Under the pieces are notes generated by a model, which searched no databases, was not told where the DNA came from, and was given only the letters and a program-made list of their open reading frames with translations. A stretch of 38,414 bases of DNA from NCBI GenBank assembly GCA_902796035.1, contig CADBNR010000035.1, forward strand, positions 1 to 38,414. Reading direction: 5' to 3'. Shown here piece by piece: positions 1 through 7,919 of this stretch. How positions within the stretch are numbered: the stretch's first letter is position 1; the number at the start of each line of letters is the position of its first letter. The translations under genes were made by a program, and so were the position numbers. This stretch comes from an uncultured Bacteroidales bacterium (GTDB lineage: Bacteria > Bacteroidota > Bacteroidia > Bacteroidales > Muribaculaceae).

Positions 1-69
1 AACTACGAACGCCCCCATCAGAGCGTCGGAGAAGTCCTTCCGGCCCGAAGCTACGGATTAATCGCATAA
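1..69 (+). CDS. IS3-family transposase, C-terminal fragment (cut by window edge)
   Basis: The frame open from base 1 reads NYERPHQSVGEVLPARSYG and stops at 67-69. The NxERPHQSxG...P sequence is the typical end of the DDE (rve-type) integrase domain of IS3/IS150-family OrfB transposases, where the last catalytic Glu helix is followed by a YNxxRPHxSLGxxTPxExY tail. Only the last 22 codons are inside the window, so intactness cannot be judged. It points toward the adhesin-like gene that begins about 180 bases downstream. The assignment rests on this tail motif alone. Confidence 0.6.
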   Translation, partial: NYERPHQSVGEVLPARSYGLIA

Positions 70-145
70 AAATTTGGAAAATAATGGGAAAAGAACTAAT
101 TTCGGGGTGGAAAAACAAAAACCTTGACTTGTCAAGGTCGGGGCA
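70..145 (+). mobile_element. Probable right end of the IS3-like element
   Basis: The 76 bases after the transposase stop hold an AT-rich stretch and then a perfect hairpin (CCTTGAC-TT-GTCAAGG, 122-137) followed by GGTCGGGGCA. IS3 elements commonly end in ...CA shortly after orfB, so the terminus is tentatively placed at 145. The left end lies outside the window, so neither the inverted repeat nor the target duplication can be confirmed. If correct, the element inserted about 105 bases upstream of the ATG at 251 and may have replaced that gene's original upstream region. Confidence 0.35.
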
Positions 146-250
146 AAGAGGAGGAGTTGGCCTCCGCCGCTTCTCCCTTTGTTCTGAAAATTATTGAAGT
201 TTAACCCCCTGTCGAAAAACGGGGAGTACTATAGATTAAAACAACATAAT

Positions 251-3200
251 ATGATGCGAATGAGAACATTATTACTGATTGCATCCGGCTTGCTGTCACT
301 GGCCTCCGTGGCGACGGCGGGAGTTCCGGAGCGCACGACGCATGTCACGTCGAAAGGAGCCCTGAGGCAGATGCGCGCTGCGCATCAGCAGGTGCCCGAC
401 GCACGGGTTCAGATTCCCGTGGCCAAGGAGGCGCCGGCCAACACCGTCGAAGTACCCTTTACCCATGACTTAGGCAAAGGAGGCACGGAAGTCAAGAACT
501 ACACCGACATCAATGTCAATGGCGACAATCGCAAATGGCAATACGGCAAGGTCAACGGATATGCCGCCTGTATGGTGCCGAACGCAGACAACGTTGACGC
601 CAACGACGACTGGCTTGTTACCGTGCCAATTCACCTGCCTGCCGGTAGCTACATCCTCTCGTTTGAGGTTGGAATGATGGGATCCGGCGCGGTTTCCGTA
701 TCCTTGGATGCAAGTATCGGAAAGACTCCTACTGTAGAAGGATTGACCACGCAGGTAGTGGCTCCGATTACCCAGACTCAGACACAGTTCCAAAAATATG
801 AGTATGGCGTTACGATCGACGAGGAAGGATATTATTATGTAGGCTTCCATTGCACTACAACCAAGGCGCAGAAAGGCACATTGAAGCTCGCCAATGTCGG
901 TATGCGTGCCGGTACCGTCGCACCTCCCGCCGACCCTCCGGCTGCGGGTCAGCTCAGCTGGACGCTTGCGCCCAGGGGCGAACTGAAGGCAACGGTTACA
1001 TACGTGGCTCCCACCAAGACCGTATCGGGCGCCGACCTGACCGAGATATCCAAGGTGCTGATCACCTCGCGATGGGATGTGGACAAGTTTGAATACACCG
1101 ATGTCCAGCCGGGCCAGACCATCACACGCGAGGTGGAGATGTACGCCGGTATCAACAACCGCTTCACCGCCGTGGCATACGTGGGCGACACCCCGGGCGA
1201 GAAGGTGGAATACAAGAACATCTGGTGTGGTCCCGATACACCGAAGGCCCCCGAGAACGTGAAACTGACACCCTCGGCAGATTATACGAAGGCCACGCTG
1301 ACATGGGATGTCGTCACCGAGGGCGAGCATGAGGGCGGCTATGTCGATCCTTCGGCTCTGACTTACTACATCTTCGATGCCTTCGGAAGCTACTATGATC
1401 CGGCCGTCGCCCAGGTGGAAGGCACCACATCCTACACCTTCGATTACTCCGACCTTGACGCTCAGGATTTCGTGGCCTATCAGGTCACAGCAGGCAACGG
1501 CGACCTGTATTCGCTCGACACTTCGTCAAACATCGTGGTGGTTGGCAAGCCCGACCAGGCTCCGTTCGTGGAATCCTTCACCGATGGCAGTTATGACAAG
1601 GTATGGGTGCTCGATCCTCAGACATCCTACAGCGGCCAGGATTACGGCACGGTCGATGACTCTTACTTCGAGTCGCTGCTCGATCCCGAGGATCCCGAGG
1701 CTCCCAAGCCTCTGAAATCGCAGGACGGAGACAACGGTTTCTTCTTCTGGATGCCGATAGAGTCCAATGTAATGTGGGGTCTTCAGTCAGTGCGCGTCGA
1801 CCTGTCGAAGACGAAGAATCCGGTACTCGACGTCTGGTATCAGGGCAAGGGAAGCACCCTCGATATCATGGCCGCGCACGGCGAAGATGAATTCGCTCCG
1901 TTGCGTACCATCGCCCTCAAGGACGCTCCTACCGATGACTGGACCCTGTGCCGAGTCCCACTCGACGAGTTCAAGTCCGATGGCACCGTGCGAGTAGCCT
2001 TGCGCCTTACAGCCACCGACAACACCGACACCGAGATGTGGAGCGTACCGCTGGATCATATCTCCATCCACGATCTCGTCGAGAAGGATCTGGCCTTGCG
2101 TGGACTGAACGTAGCTGAATCAGTCAAGGCCGGCGAAAAACTGCCTGTAACTGCCCGCGTAGAAAATGTCGGTACCGCCCATACCCCCGAGGCAACGCTG
2201 GAATGGAGCATCAACGGAGAGAAGATTGCCGAAAACTCGCTGTCTGCCATTTCGCCCAACGAAATCAGGATGGTTTCCGCCGAATTGCCCATAGCCCTCA
2301 ATGCCACCGACATTATAGAAGTCGCAGCCCGCATAGTGGCCGAAGGCGATGCCGCGGAGCATAACAACTCCCACACAGCTTCCGTGACAGTGAAATTCAA
2401 TGAGTTTCCCACTGTCACCGACCTTGCCGCAAATGTCAGCAAGGATATTGTCAGTCTGACATGGTCCGCCCCCGCACTCGACAACCTCTCCGGTCCTAAG
2501 ACAGTGACCGAAGACTTCGAGAGCGAGGACTATACGCCCATGTCAATCTCCGGCGCCGGAGACTGGACCGTCTACGATGGCGATAAGGGCAAGACTTACA
2601 ACATATTCCGCGAAGAGTATAATCCCTTCCAGACTCAGCCCATGGCCTTCCAGCTGTTCAATACGAAGCTGGCTCAGATTCCCGAGCAGCATCAGCCGGA
2701 TGCCGAGACCCATAGCGGCGATTCGTTCATGATGGCCCCCAGCGCCCAGGCCAAGAACGACAACTGGCTCATATCTCCCGAACTGTCGGGCAACGCGCAG
2801 ACCATATCGTTCTGGGCTAAAAGCATGATGTCGGCCTGGCCCGAATCGTTCGAGGTACTTTACTCCGTCACAGGCAATACCCGTGACTGCTTCACACAGA
2901 CAGTCGAGGTGCAGAACTATCCCGCCAGTGGCGAGGTGCCCGAGATCTGGACCGAGTTTAAGGCCCCTCTGCCTGAGGGTGCGAAATATTTCGCCATCCA
3001 TCACGACAGCGAAGACACACTGGCCCTGTTGATAGACGATGTGACTTACGAGGCGGCTCCCGAGATTCCGCTCGATCTTGCCGTAACAGGCTATCATGTC
3101 TTCCGCAACGGCAAGCAGATCACCGAAACTACCGTGCCCGAAACCACTTACTCGGATACTCCCGTCGCCACTTATAACGAAACCGGAAGCCACACGTTCC

Positions 3201-3421
3201 GTTACTCGGTAGTGCCTGTTTACAATCACGGTGCTGCGCGTGTCAGCAATGAGGTGGAAGTTGCGATCACATCCAGCGGTGTCGAAGTCGTAGGTATCGA
3301 GGAGCTTCATAGAGCCAAGGTTTACAACCTGCAGGGCATACGTGTCGCCACCCGCGACATCGTGCCCGGTGTCTACATCGTGGTTGACTCCGACGGCCCG
3401 CGCAAGGTCCTCGTGAAATAA
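251..3421 (+). CDS. Secreted multidomain adhesin-like protein with T9SS-type C-terminal tail
   Basis: ATG at 251 is chosen because it directly precedes a signal peptide (MMRMRTLLLIASGLLSLASVATAG). The frame extends upstream only to a TTG at 194 with no signal-like residues. The mature part of the roughly 1056-residue protein holds beta-rich modules: an N-terminal jelly-roll-like region, FN3-like segments, a CARDB-like region near residues 615-720 (ARVENVGTAHTPEATLEW), and a choice-of-anchor J / cleaved-adhesin-like domain near 750-940 (EDFESEDYTPMSISGAGDW ... DNWLISPEL ... LIDDVTYE). The end, VYNLQGIRVATRDIVPGVY...RKVLVK, resembles a type IX secretion sorting domain. Such proteins are normally exported and attached to or shed from the cell surface. 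No catalytic motif is seen, so the ligand is unknown. A strong terminator follows. Confidence 0.8.
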   Translation: MMRMRTLLLIASGLLSLASVATAGVPERTTHVTSKGALRQMRAAHQQVPDARVQIPVAKEAPANTVEVPFTHDLGKGGTEVKNYTDINVNGDNRKWQYGKVNGYAACMVPNADNVDANDDWLVTVPIHLPAGSYILSFEVGMMGSGAVSVSLDASIGKTPTVEGLTTQVVAPITQTQTQFQKYEYGVTIDEEGYYYVGFHCTTTKAQKGTLKLANVGMRAGTVAPPADPPAAGQLSWTLAPRGELKATVTYVAPTKTVSGADLTEISKVLITSRWDVDKFEYTDVQPGQTITREVEMYAGINNRFTAVAYVGDTPGEKVEYKNIWCGPDTPKAPENVKLTPSADYTKATLTWDVVTEGEHEGGYVDPSALTYYIFDAFGSYYDPAVAQVEGTTSYTFDYSDLDAQDFVAYQVTAGNGDLYSLDTSSNIVVVGKPDQAPFVESFTDGSYDKVWVLDPQTSYSGQDYGTVDDSYFESLLDPEDPEAPKPLKSQDGDNGFFFWMPIESNVMWGLQSVRVDLSKTKNPVLDVWYQGKGSTLDIMAAHGEDEFAPLRTIALKDAPTDDWTLCRVPLDEFKSDGTVRVALRLTATDNTDTEMWSVPLDHISIHDLVEKDLALRGLNVAESVKAGEKLPVTARVENVGTAHTPEATLEWSINGEKIAENSLSAISPNEIRMVSAELPIALNATDIIEVAARIVAEGDAAEHNNSHTASVTVKFNEFPTVTDLAANVSKDIVSLTWSAPALDNLSGPKTVTEDFESEDYTPMSISGAGDWTVYDGDKGKTYNIFREEYNPFQTQPMAFQLFNTKLAQIPEQHQPDAETHSGDSFMMAPSAQAKNDNWLISPELSGNAQTISFWAKSMMSAWPESFEVLYSVTGNTRDCFTQTVEVQNYPASGEVPEIWTEFKAPLPEGAKYFAIHHDSEDTLALLIDDVTYEAAPEIPLDLAVTGYHVFRNGKQITETTVPETTYSDTPVATYNETGSHTFRYSVVPVYNHGAARVSNEVEVAITSSGVEVVGIEELHRAKVYNLQGIRVATRDIVPGVYIVVDSDGPRKVLVK

Positions 3422-3443
3422 TTCCTGATATTCCCGATACACT

Positions 3444-3478
3444 CCGGGGCCGTGCTCGATCGCACGGCCCCGGTTTTA
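3444..3478 (+). terminator. Rho-independent terminator of the adhesin-like gene
   Basis: A perfect 12-bp GC-rich stem (CCGGGGCCGTGC at 3444-3455, GCACGGCCCCGG at 3462-3473) with a 6-base loop is followed by TTTTATT. It starts 22 bases after the stop codon at 3421 and separates this gene from the convergent NUDIX gene. The minus strand lacks a T-run after the stem, so it should act mainly on the plus strand. Confidence 0.85.
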
Positions 3479-3532
3479 TTAATGCCGATTTCACGTAATG
3501 ACAGCAGCTGACTGACGCTTCCCGATCCTGTT

Positions 3533-4093
3533 TCACAGCGGGAGCCGCCCCTGCGCCTTCAGGGCGAAGTATTTCCAGAGCGGAGCGGCCATCAATGCCT
3601 GCTTCATCTCGTCTTCGACGAGGATGCGGTAAACCTCATCCTCGGTCAGCAACCGCACCTTGATGTCTTCGGTAGCATCGAGATGCTGATCCGACACTTT
3701 CTCTACATCGGTGGCTAAAAACACATGAGTCAGGTTGTCGGAATTGCCCGGATTCTGAGATATCGTCATAAACTCCCGCCACGTTCCGTTGCCATAGCCC
3801 GATTCCTCCAGCAGCTCCCGCCTGGCGGCCTCAAGAAAAGTCTCACCTTCCTCCATGGCTCCACCCACTATCTCGGTGTATACATCGCGCAGTCCATGAC
3901 GGTATTGCTCCACCATCACGAACTTTCCCTCGCGGGTTATCGCTATGATGTTCACCCATGTCGGCAATTCGAAGATATAATATTCCGGATTTATCACGCC
4001 CGTCGGCAGGCGGCACACGTCCCGCCTCACGTTCACCCACGGACTCCGCAGCTTATATTCCGAACTTATGATCTCCCATTTCTTTATTTCCAT
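3533..4093 (-). CDS. NUDIX hydrolase, ADP-ribose pyrophosphatase-like
   Basis: This 186-residue protein carries a complete Nudix box (G-x5-E-x7-RELxEExG-hydrophobic) at about residues 78-100: GAMEEGETFLEAARRELL then EESGY. Upstream, VMVEQYRHGLRDVYTEIVGG is the strand pattern typical of ADP-ribose/NDP-sugar pyrophosphatases, which hydrolyse a nucleoside diphosphate linked to X using Mg2+ bound by the box glutamates. Length is normal for the family and no signal peptide is seen, so it should be cytoplasmic. It is transcribed alone, convergent with the adhesin-like gene and divergent from the EamA transporter. The exact substrate cannot be read from sequence. All key box residues are present. 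Confidence 0.85.
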   Translation of the reverse strand: MEIKKWEIISSEYKLRSPWVNVRRDVCRLPTGVINPEYYIFELPTWVNIIAITREGKFVMVEQYRHGLRDVYTEIVGGAMEEGETFLEAARRELLEESGYGNGTWREFMTISQNPGNSDNLTHVFLATDVEKVSDQHLDATEDIKVRLLTEDEVYRILVEDEMKQALMAAPLWKYFALKAQGRLPL

Positions 4094-4237
4094 ATCCTTT
4101 TCTTTGATATGCTTTTAACGGTTTCCCGGCCACGATTATTGAATATTCGGCTTCGATTTCCCACAAGCCTTCGTGAAATAAGTTGCCGGGGTTGTTCGTT
4201 GGTTGAATTAGGCTCAATCCCTGAAACGACCTATTTG

Positions 4238-5128
4238 ATGAAGAAACTTAGCAAACAGGCGCTGATCGGTTATCCGGCGGGTATCATTACGGGTGTGACT
4301 TACGGTCTCAATCCCCTGTTCGCCATGCCGCTGCTCATGGCCGGCGCGGCCGTGCAGTCCGTATTGTTTTTCCGCTACGCCATCGCGGTAGTGTTGCTGG
4401 GCGGCTGGCTGCTGTTGCGCCGCCGGAATTTCCGAGTAGACCTCCGGCAACTCGGCGTACTTCTCATCACGGGCCTGCTATATACCTCGAGCAGCCTATT
4501 CCTGTTCATGGCATACCGCTATGTCGCCTCAGGACTGGCCACCACCCTGGTGTTCCTCGCCCCGGTGTTCGTGGCCATAATCATGGTCTTTTTAGGCAAG
4601 ACGCCCTCCTGGCCGGTATGGCTGGCCATAGCGGCCACGTTCGCCGGAGTGGTGATCATGACCGGAGGCGACGAAGGTGCAGCCATCGACACCCGCGGCG
4701 TCTGGCTCGCCATCGCATCTGCATTGGCATACGCCATATTCATGGTGATAATCAACCACAACAAGCGTATAGCCGACATTCCCGACACATTACTCACGTT
4801 TTACGTCCTGACGGTCGGAGCATTCGTATTCCTTGGAATAGCGGGCTGGTCCGGCAACTCGCTGACGGCTCATTTAAACAATACCCGTGCCATACTCAGC
4901 CTGACAGGGCTGGCCGTTCTGCCTACCATCGTATCTACCGCCACACTGGCCGTGGCTACCAGGAATATCGGAGCCACCAAGGCCTCCATATTGGAGGTGT
5001 TCGAGCCTATCACCGCCATTCTCGTGGGCGCCGTCGCCTTCGGCGAGCCCCTGACACCCGGAATCATCGCCGGCATATCCATCGCCATCGTGGCCGTCAC
5101 CTTCATGATCTACGCCACCAGACGATAG
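4238..5128 (+). CDS. EamA/DMT-family drug/metabolite transporter
   Basis: This 296-residue inner-membrane protein has about ten hydrophobic segments arranged as two EamA repeats, for example GYPAGIITGVTYGLNPLFAM in the first half and GVWLAIASALAYAIFMVII opening the second. The second repeat ends with the common pattern TKASILEVFEPITAILVGAV. DMT carriers export or exchange small metabolites and the substrate is not predictable here. ATG at 4238 is chosen because it begins MKKLSKQALIGYP directly before the first membrane span. The same frame is open back to 3725, but that part overlaps the opposite-strand NUDIX gene and looks non-coding. Its stop at 5126-5128 is followed in the same frame by a short hydrophobic ORF. 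Confidence 0.85.
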   Translation: MKKLSKQALIGYPAGIITGVTYGLNPLFAMPLLMAGAAVQSVLFFRYAIAVVLLGGWLLLRRRNFRVDLRQLGVLLITGLLYTSSSLFLFMAYRYVASGLATTLVFLAPVFVAIIMVFLGKTPSWPVWLAIAATFAGVVIMTGGDEGAAIDTRGVWLAIASALAYAIFMVIINHNKRIADIPDTLLTFYVLTVGAFVFLGIAGWSGNSLTAHLNNTRAILSLTGLAVLPTIVSTATLAVATRNIGATKASILEVFEPITAILVGAVAFGEPLTPGIIAGISIAIVAVTFMIYATRR

Positions 5129-5161
5129 GTTCGGCACGCTGACTATATCAATACTAATAAT

Positions 5162-5377
5162 CTGTTCCACAAAATAAAAGGCAAGGTTTGGATCTACATC
5201 TTACGGGGAGTGTTTATTTTTTGCGCAATGATCGGCGTCGGCATATTCATGGTTTGTCGCACCACCACCATGATCAATCCCTGGATTGTAGCCACAGTGT
5301 GTACGGTGCTGTCCGTGCCCATAGCCTGGCTGTTCTCCCAAAGATTCCGCGGCATCATCATTTTAATGTTAAAGTGA
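5162..5377 (+). CDS. Possible small membrane protein, start uncertain
   Basis: Directly after the EamA stop the same frame stays open to a TGA at 5375-5377. It reads LFHKIKGKVWIYILRGVFIF..., then two hydrophobic spans (VFIFCAMIGVGIFMVC and WIVATVCTVLSVPIAWLF) and a basic end (SQRFRGIIILMLK). The lysine-rich stretch before the first span and the two clean spans look like a real small membrane protein. However, no ATG precedes the first span: CTG at 5162 and GTG at 5210 are the candidates, and the first ATG lies inside the first span. It could be a non-ATG gene, a fragment whose 5' end was lost, or chance. Function unknown. Confidence 0.35.
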   Translation: MFHKIKGKVWIYILRGVFIFCAMIGVGIFMVCRTTTMINPWIVATVCTVLSVPIAWLFSQRFRGIIILMLK

Positions 5378-5428
5378 AGCTGCCGCCAACTGTAAAATTT
5401 TATCATTGCGTCGCCGTTATTGCTATAG

Positions 5429-6787
5429 ATGTCATTCGCAAACAAGATACTCGGATTTATAAATAAAGGGAGCGGACGTTCGGTAAGGGCAAAAAAGAAT
5501 ATAGTCTATATGTTTGCCCTCAGAGGCGTCAGCATCATCTGCTCGCTCCTTACCGTACCGTTGACCATTAATTATGTATCGAGTTACGCATACGGCATCT
5601 GGCTGACCATATCCTCACTTGTGGCGTGGCTTAGCTTTTTCGACATAGGCATAGGCAACGGATTGCGCAACAAATTTATTGAAGCCGTTGAAAGCGGCGA
5701 TTCTCTCCGAGCCCGCAGACTGGTCAGCACGGCATACGCCATCATCTCCATCATGGTCGTGTCGATTTGGGTCATATCCATGTCTGCCTCCTGCTTCATA
5801 GACTGGAACAATTTATTGAATGTCAAAGGCGTCCCCGAACGTCAGCTGTTATACACCGTTCTTATAGCCATCACAAATTTCTGCGTACTTTTCATACTCG
5901 GACTGAACCGTACATTGCTGAACGCGCTGCAGAAACCCGCACTGGCATCTGCATTCGACACTGTCACACAGGTGTTGCTGTGCCTTGTTCTGCTGGTCAT
6001 CACACACTTCAGCCACGGCAATATAGTCTATCTGGCCCTTGCCATGGGCGGCACATCCATATTCGTGCTGACCACGTCTAATATCTGGACCTTCCGCACC
6101 ATTCTGAAAGAGTACAGGCTCTCGGTGAAGTATGTGAGATTCAGTTACGCAAAGGACATCATGTCACTCGGAATCATGTTTTTCTTCCTTTCGGTGCTAT
6201 CCATTGCGTTCTATCAGACCAACAATCTTATCATATCCCATTACCTCGGACCGGAAGAAGTGACGGTATATAACATAGCATACAGATACATCAACGTCCT
6301 TCCCATGATCTTCACCATAATCATCACCCCGTTCTGGAGTGCCTTTGCCGAAGCCCAGGTACACAACGACTACGTCTGGATGAAATCCGTCAGGAGACGT
6401 CTGATGCAGACCATTATGCTGCTGGGCCTCGCCGGCCTTGTGATGGTATTGGTTTCACCCGTGATATATAAGGTCTGGATCAAGGATATGGTAACGGTGC
6501 CGGTCATGGTCACCTTGCTGGTATACCTGTTCCAGATGTTCAATATGTGGGGCACATTGTGGACTCAGTTGTTGTCGGGACTCGGCAAACTCCGGCTTCA
6601 GGTCATCTGCTCCACCGTGTGTTGCGTGACATACGTCCCTTTTGGATGCTGGTTCTGCCACAAATACGGGCTATACGGTCTCCTTGCGGTATCCGTTGGG
6701 CTCCAGATTCTATGCACGGCGTGGTTCGGAGTGATACAGACCAACAAATTGATGAATAAAACGGCTACCGGAATATGGAACAAATAG
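5429..6787 (+). CDS. Polysaccharide flippase (Wzx-like, MOP superfamily)
   Basis: This 452-residue inner-membrane protein has about 12 hydrophobic segments. The N-terminal pattern NIVYMFALRGVSIICSLLTV...YGIWLTISSLVAWLSFFDIG is characteristic of O-antigen/capsule flippases of the MOP exporter superfamily. These move undecaprenyl-linked glycan units across the membrane for capsule, EPS or O-antigen assembly. The later segment YLGPEEVTVYNIAYRYINV is also typical. It is immediately followed by a frameshifted glycosyltransferase remnant, so it is probably the survivor of a larger surface-polysaccharide cluster. Length is normal and the reading frame is intact. The transported glycan cannot be inferred. 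Confidence 0.8.
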   Translation: MSFANKILGFINKGSGRSVRAKKNIVYMFALRGVSIICSLLTVPLTINYVSSYAYGIWLTISSLVAWLSFFDIGIGNGLRNKFIEAVESGDSLRARRLVSTAYAIISIMVVSIWVISMSASCFIDWNNLLNVKGVPERQLLYTVLIAITNFCVLFILGLNRTLLNALQKPALASAFDTVTQVLLCLVLLVITHFSHGNIVYLALAMGGTSIFVLTTSNIWTFRTILKEYRLSVKYVRFSYAKDIMSLGIMFFFLSVLSIAFYQTNNLIISHYLGPEEVTVYNIAYRYINVLPMIFTIIITPFWSAFAEAQVHNDYVWMKSVRRRLMQTIMLLGLAGLVMVLVSPVIYKVWIKDMVTVPVMVTLLVYLFQMFNMWGTLWTQLLSGLGKLRLQVICSTVCCVTYVPFGCWFCHKYGLYGLLAVSVGLQILCTAWFGVIQTNKLMNKTATGIWNK

Positions 6788-6803
6788 AGAAGACTCTGAC
6801 TGA

Positions 6804-7018
6804 CAGATCATCGGCTCTTCGGAACGTCCAGCCGATATGCCCGGATGGATAGAGTATTACCGGCAACCGGACCGTGACACGCACAACCGCATCTATAATT
6901 CCAGTTCCATTTATCTGGCTTCGAGCCTCAGGAAGGCTGGGGGCTGACCGTGGGCGAAGCCATGATATGCGGCAATGCCATTGTGTGCACCGACACCCTC
7001 GGGTTTCAGGAAGTTTGA
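6804..7018 (+). pseudogene. Glycosyltransferase (GT4-type) C-terminal remnant, frameshifted
   Basis: Between the flippase and lutA, one frame from about 6804 reads SSERPADMPGWIEYYRQPDR, DTHNRIYNSSSIYLASSL. After the loss of one base near 6927-6929, a second frame continues as QEGWGLTVGEAMICGNAIVC, TDTLGFQEV and stops at 7016-7018. This is the nucleotide-sugar-binding part of a GT-B (GT4-like) glycosyltransferase: the EGWGL...EAM-x-CG-x-A pattern carries the conserved E-x7-E motif. The N-terminal domain is missing upstream and the end is missing downstream, so the gene is not functional. It supports decay of a surface-glycan locus next to the flippase. Confidence 0.7.
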
Positions 7019-7166
7019 ATCCCTGCTGACACTCTGACCGCTTACCGGAATGACGGCGTCCTCGCCGTCAAAATGAGGGCGACGTGGACGTCGCCGCTCC
7101 AATTGCGGAACCAATTAACCTTGCGGGCTGTTATACCTCAAAGGAGTAAACAAAAATTGCAAGGTT

Positions 7167-7919
7167 ATGAAAATCGGTTTCTTCGTTCCGTGCTACATGG
7201 ATGCCCTCTATCCTCAGGCGGCCATCTCCACGTGGGAACTGCTCAGGAAGCTCGGGCTGGACGTGGAGTTCATCAACCGGGCGGCCTGCTGCGGCCTTCC
7301 TGAACTCGACATGGGCTATGTGAAGCATTCATGTACGCTCGAAAATGGGACCGTCCCCTTTGTGGCCGACGGTCGATATGATTATGTGGTGGTGCCTTCC
7401 GGCATCTGCACCGACCAGTTCCGCTGCCATTTCGACGAGGTGGAACAGACGCCCGAGGTGATGCATTTCCGTAATACCGTCTATGATCCCGTCGAGTTTC
7501 TGCACGACGTGCTCAAGATAACGGAACTTCCCGGCCATCCTGTTTTTCCGCACCGCGTGGCCATCCACAACGGCTGCCACTCCCTGCGCTATCTGATGGA
7601 GGCGCGACCCACGGAGCTGATGATTCCATCGTTCGACAAATGCGCCGACCTGCTCCGGCTGGTGGACGGCATCGAGATAGGCTATGCCACCCGCCGCGAC
7701 GAATGCTGCGGATTCGGCGGCATCTTTGCCATCTGGGACCCTTCGTGCTCCGGCCAGCAGGGACGCGACAAGGTCAGCGACTACGCACGCAACGGCTTTA
7801 AGTACGTCACCTCGCAGGACATGTCCTGCATGATACATCAGCAGACCGTGGCCCGAAAGATCGGCCTTGACCTCAAAATGTACTATATCACTGAAATCCT
7901 AAACGGCGACGCGAAATGA
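7167..7919 (+). CDS. lutA: LutA-like (Fe-S)-binding lactate utilisation protein
   Basis: This 250-residue protein has two CCG-domain motifs, RAACCGLPELD (Cys 41-42) and RDECCGFGGIF (Cys 180-181). These are the cysteine-rich signatures of LutA/YkgE and of heterodisulfide reductase-type subunits, which ligate an iron-sulfur centre. LutABC oxidises L-lactate to pyruvate, and LutA is thought to pass on the electrons. No signal peptide, so cytoplasmic or peripheral. The stop overlaps the start of the lutB-lutC fusion by four bases (ATGA), indicating translational coupling. Upstream, an AAGGAG lies 20 bases before the ATG, and a 9-bp inverted repeat (7116-7124/7159-7167) reaches the first base of the start codon. 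Confidence 0.85.
   Translation: MKIGFFVPCYMDALYPQAAISTWELLRKLGLDVEFINRAACCGLPELDMGYVKHSCTLENGTVPFVADGRYDYVVVPSGICTDQFRCHFDEVEQTPEVMHFRNTVYDPVEFLHDVLKITELPGHPVFPHRVAIHNGCHSLRYLMEARPTELMIPSFDKCADLLRLVDGIEIGYATRRDECCGFGGIFAIWDPSCSGQQGRDKVSDYARNGFKYVTSQDMSCMIHQQTVARKIGLDLKMYYITEILNGDAK

Noticed and set aside
194-250. Upstream extension of the adhesin-like gene
   Set aside because: It begins with TTG and lacks a signal sequence; ATG 251 starts a clear signal peptide.
3725-4237. N-terminal extension of the EamA transporter
   Set aside because: It runs antisense through the NUDIX gene and is not hydrophobic; the transporter pattern begins at 4238.
7052-7095. Two adjacent small hairpins (7052-7069, 7078-7095) before lutA
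   Set aside because: Short GC stems without T-runs in decayed coding DNA; likely remnants, not terminators.
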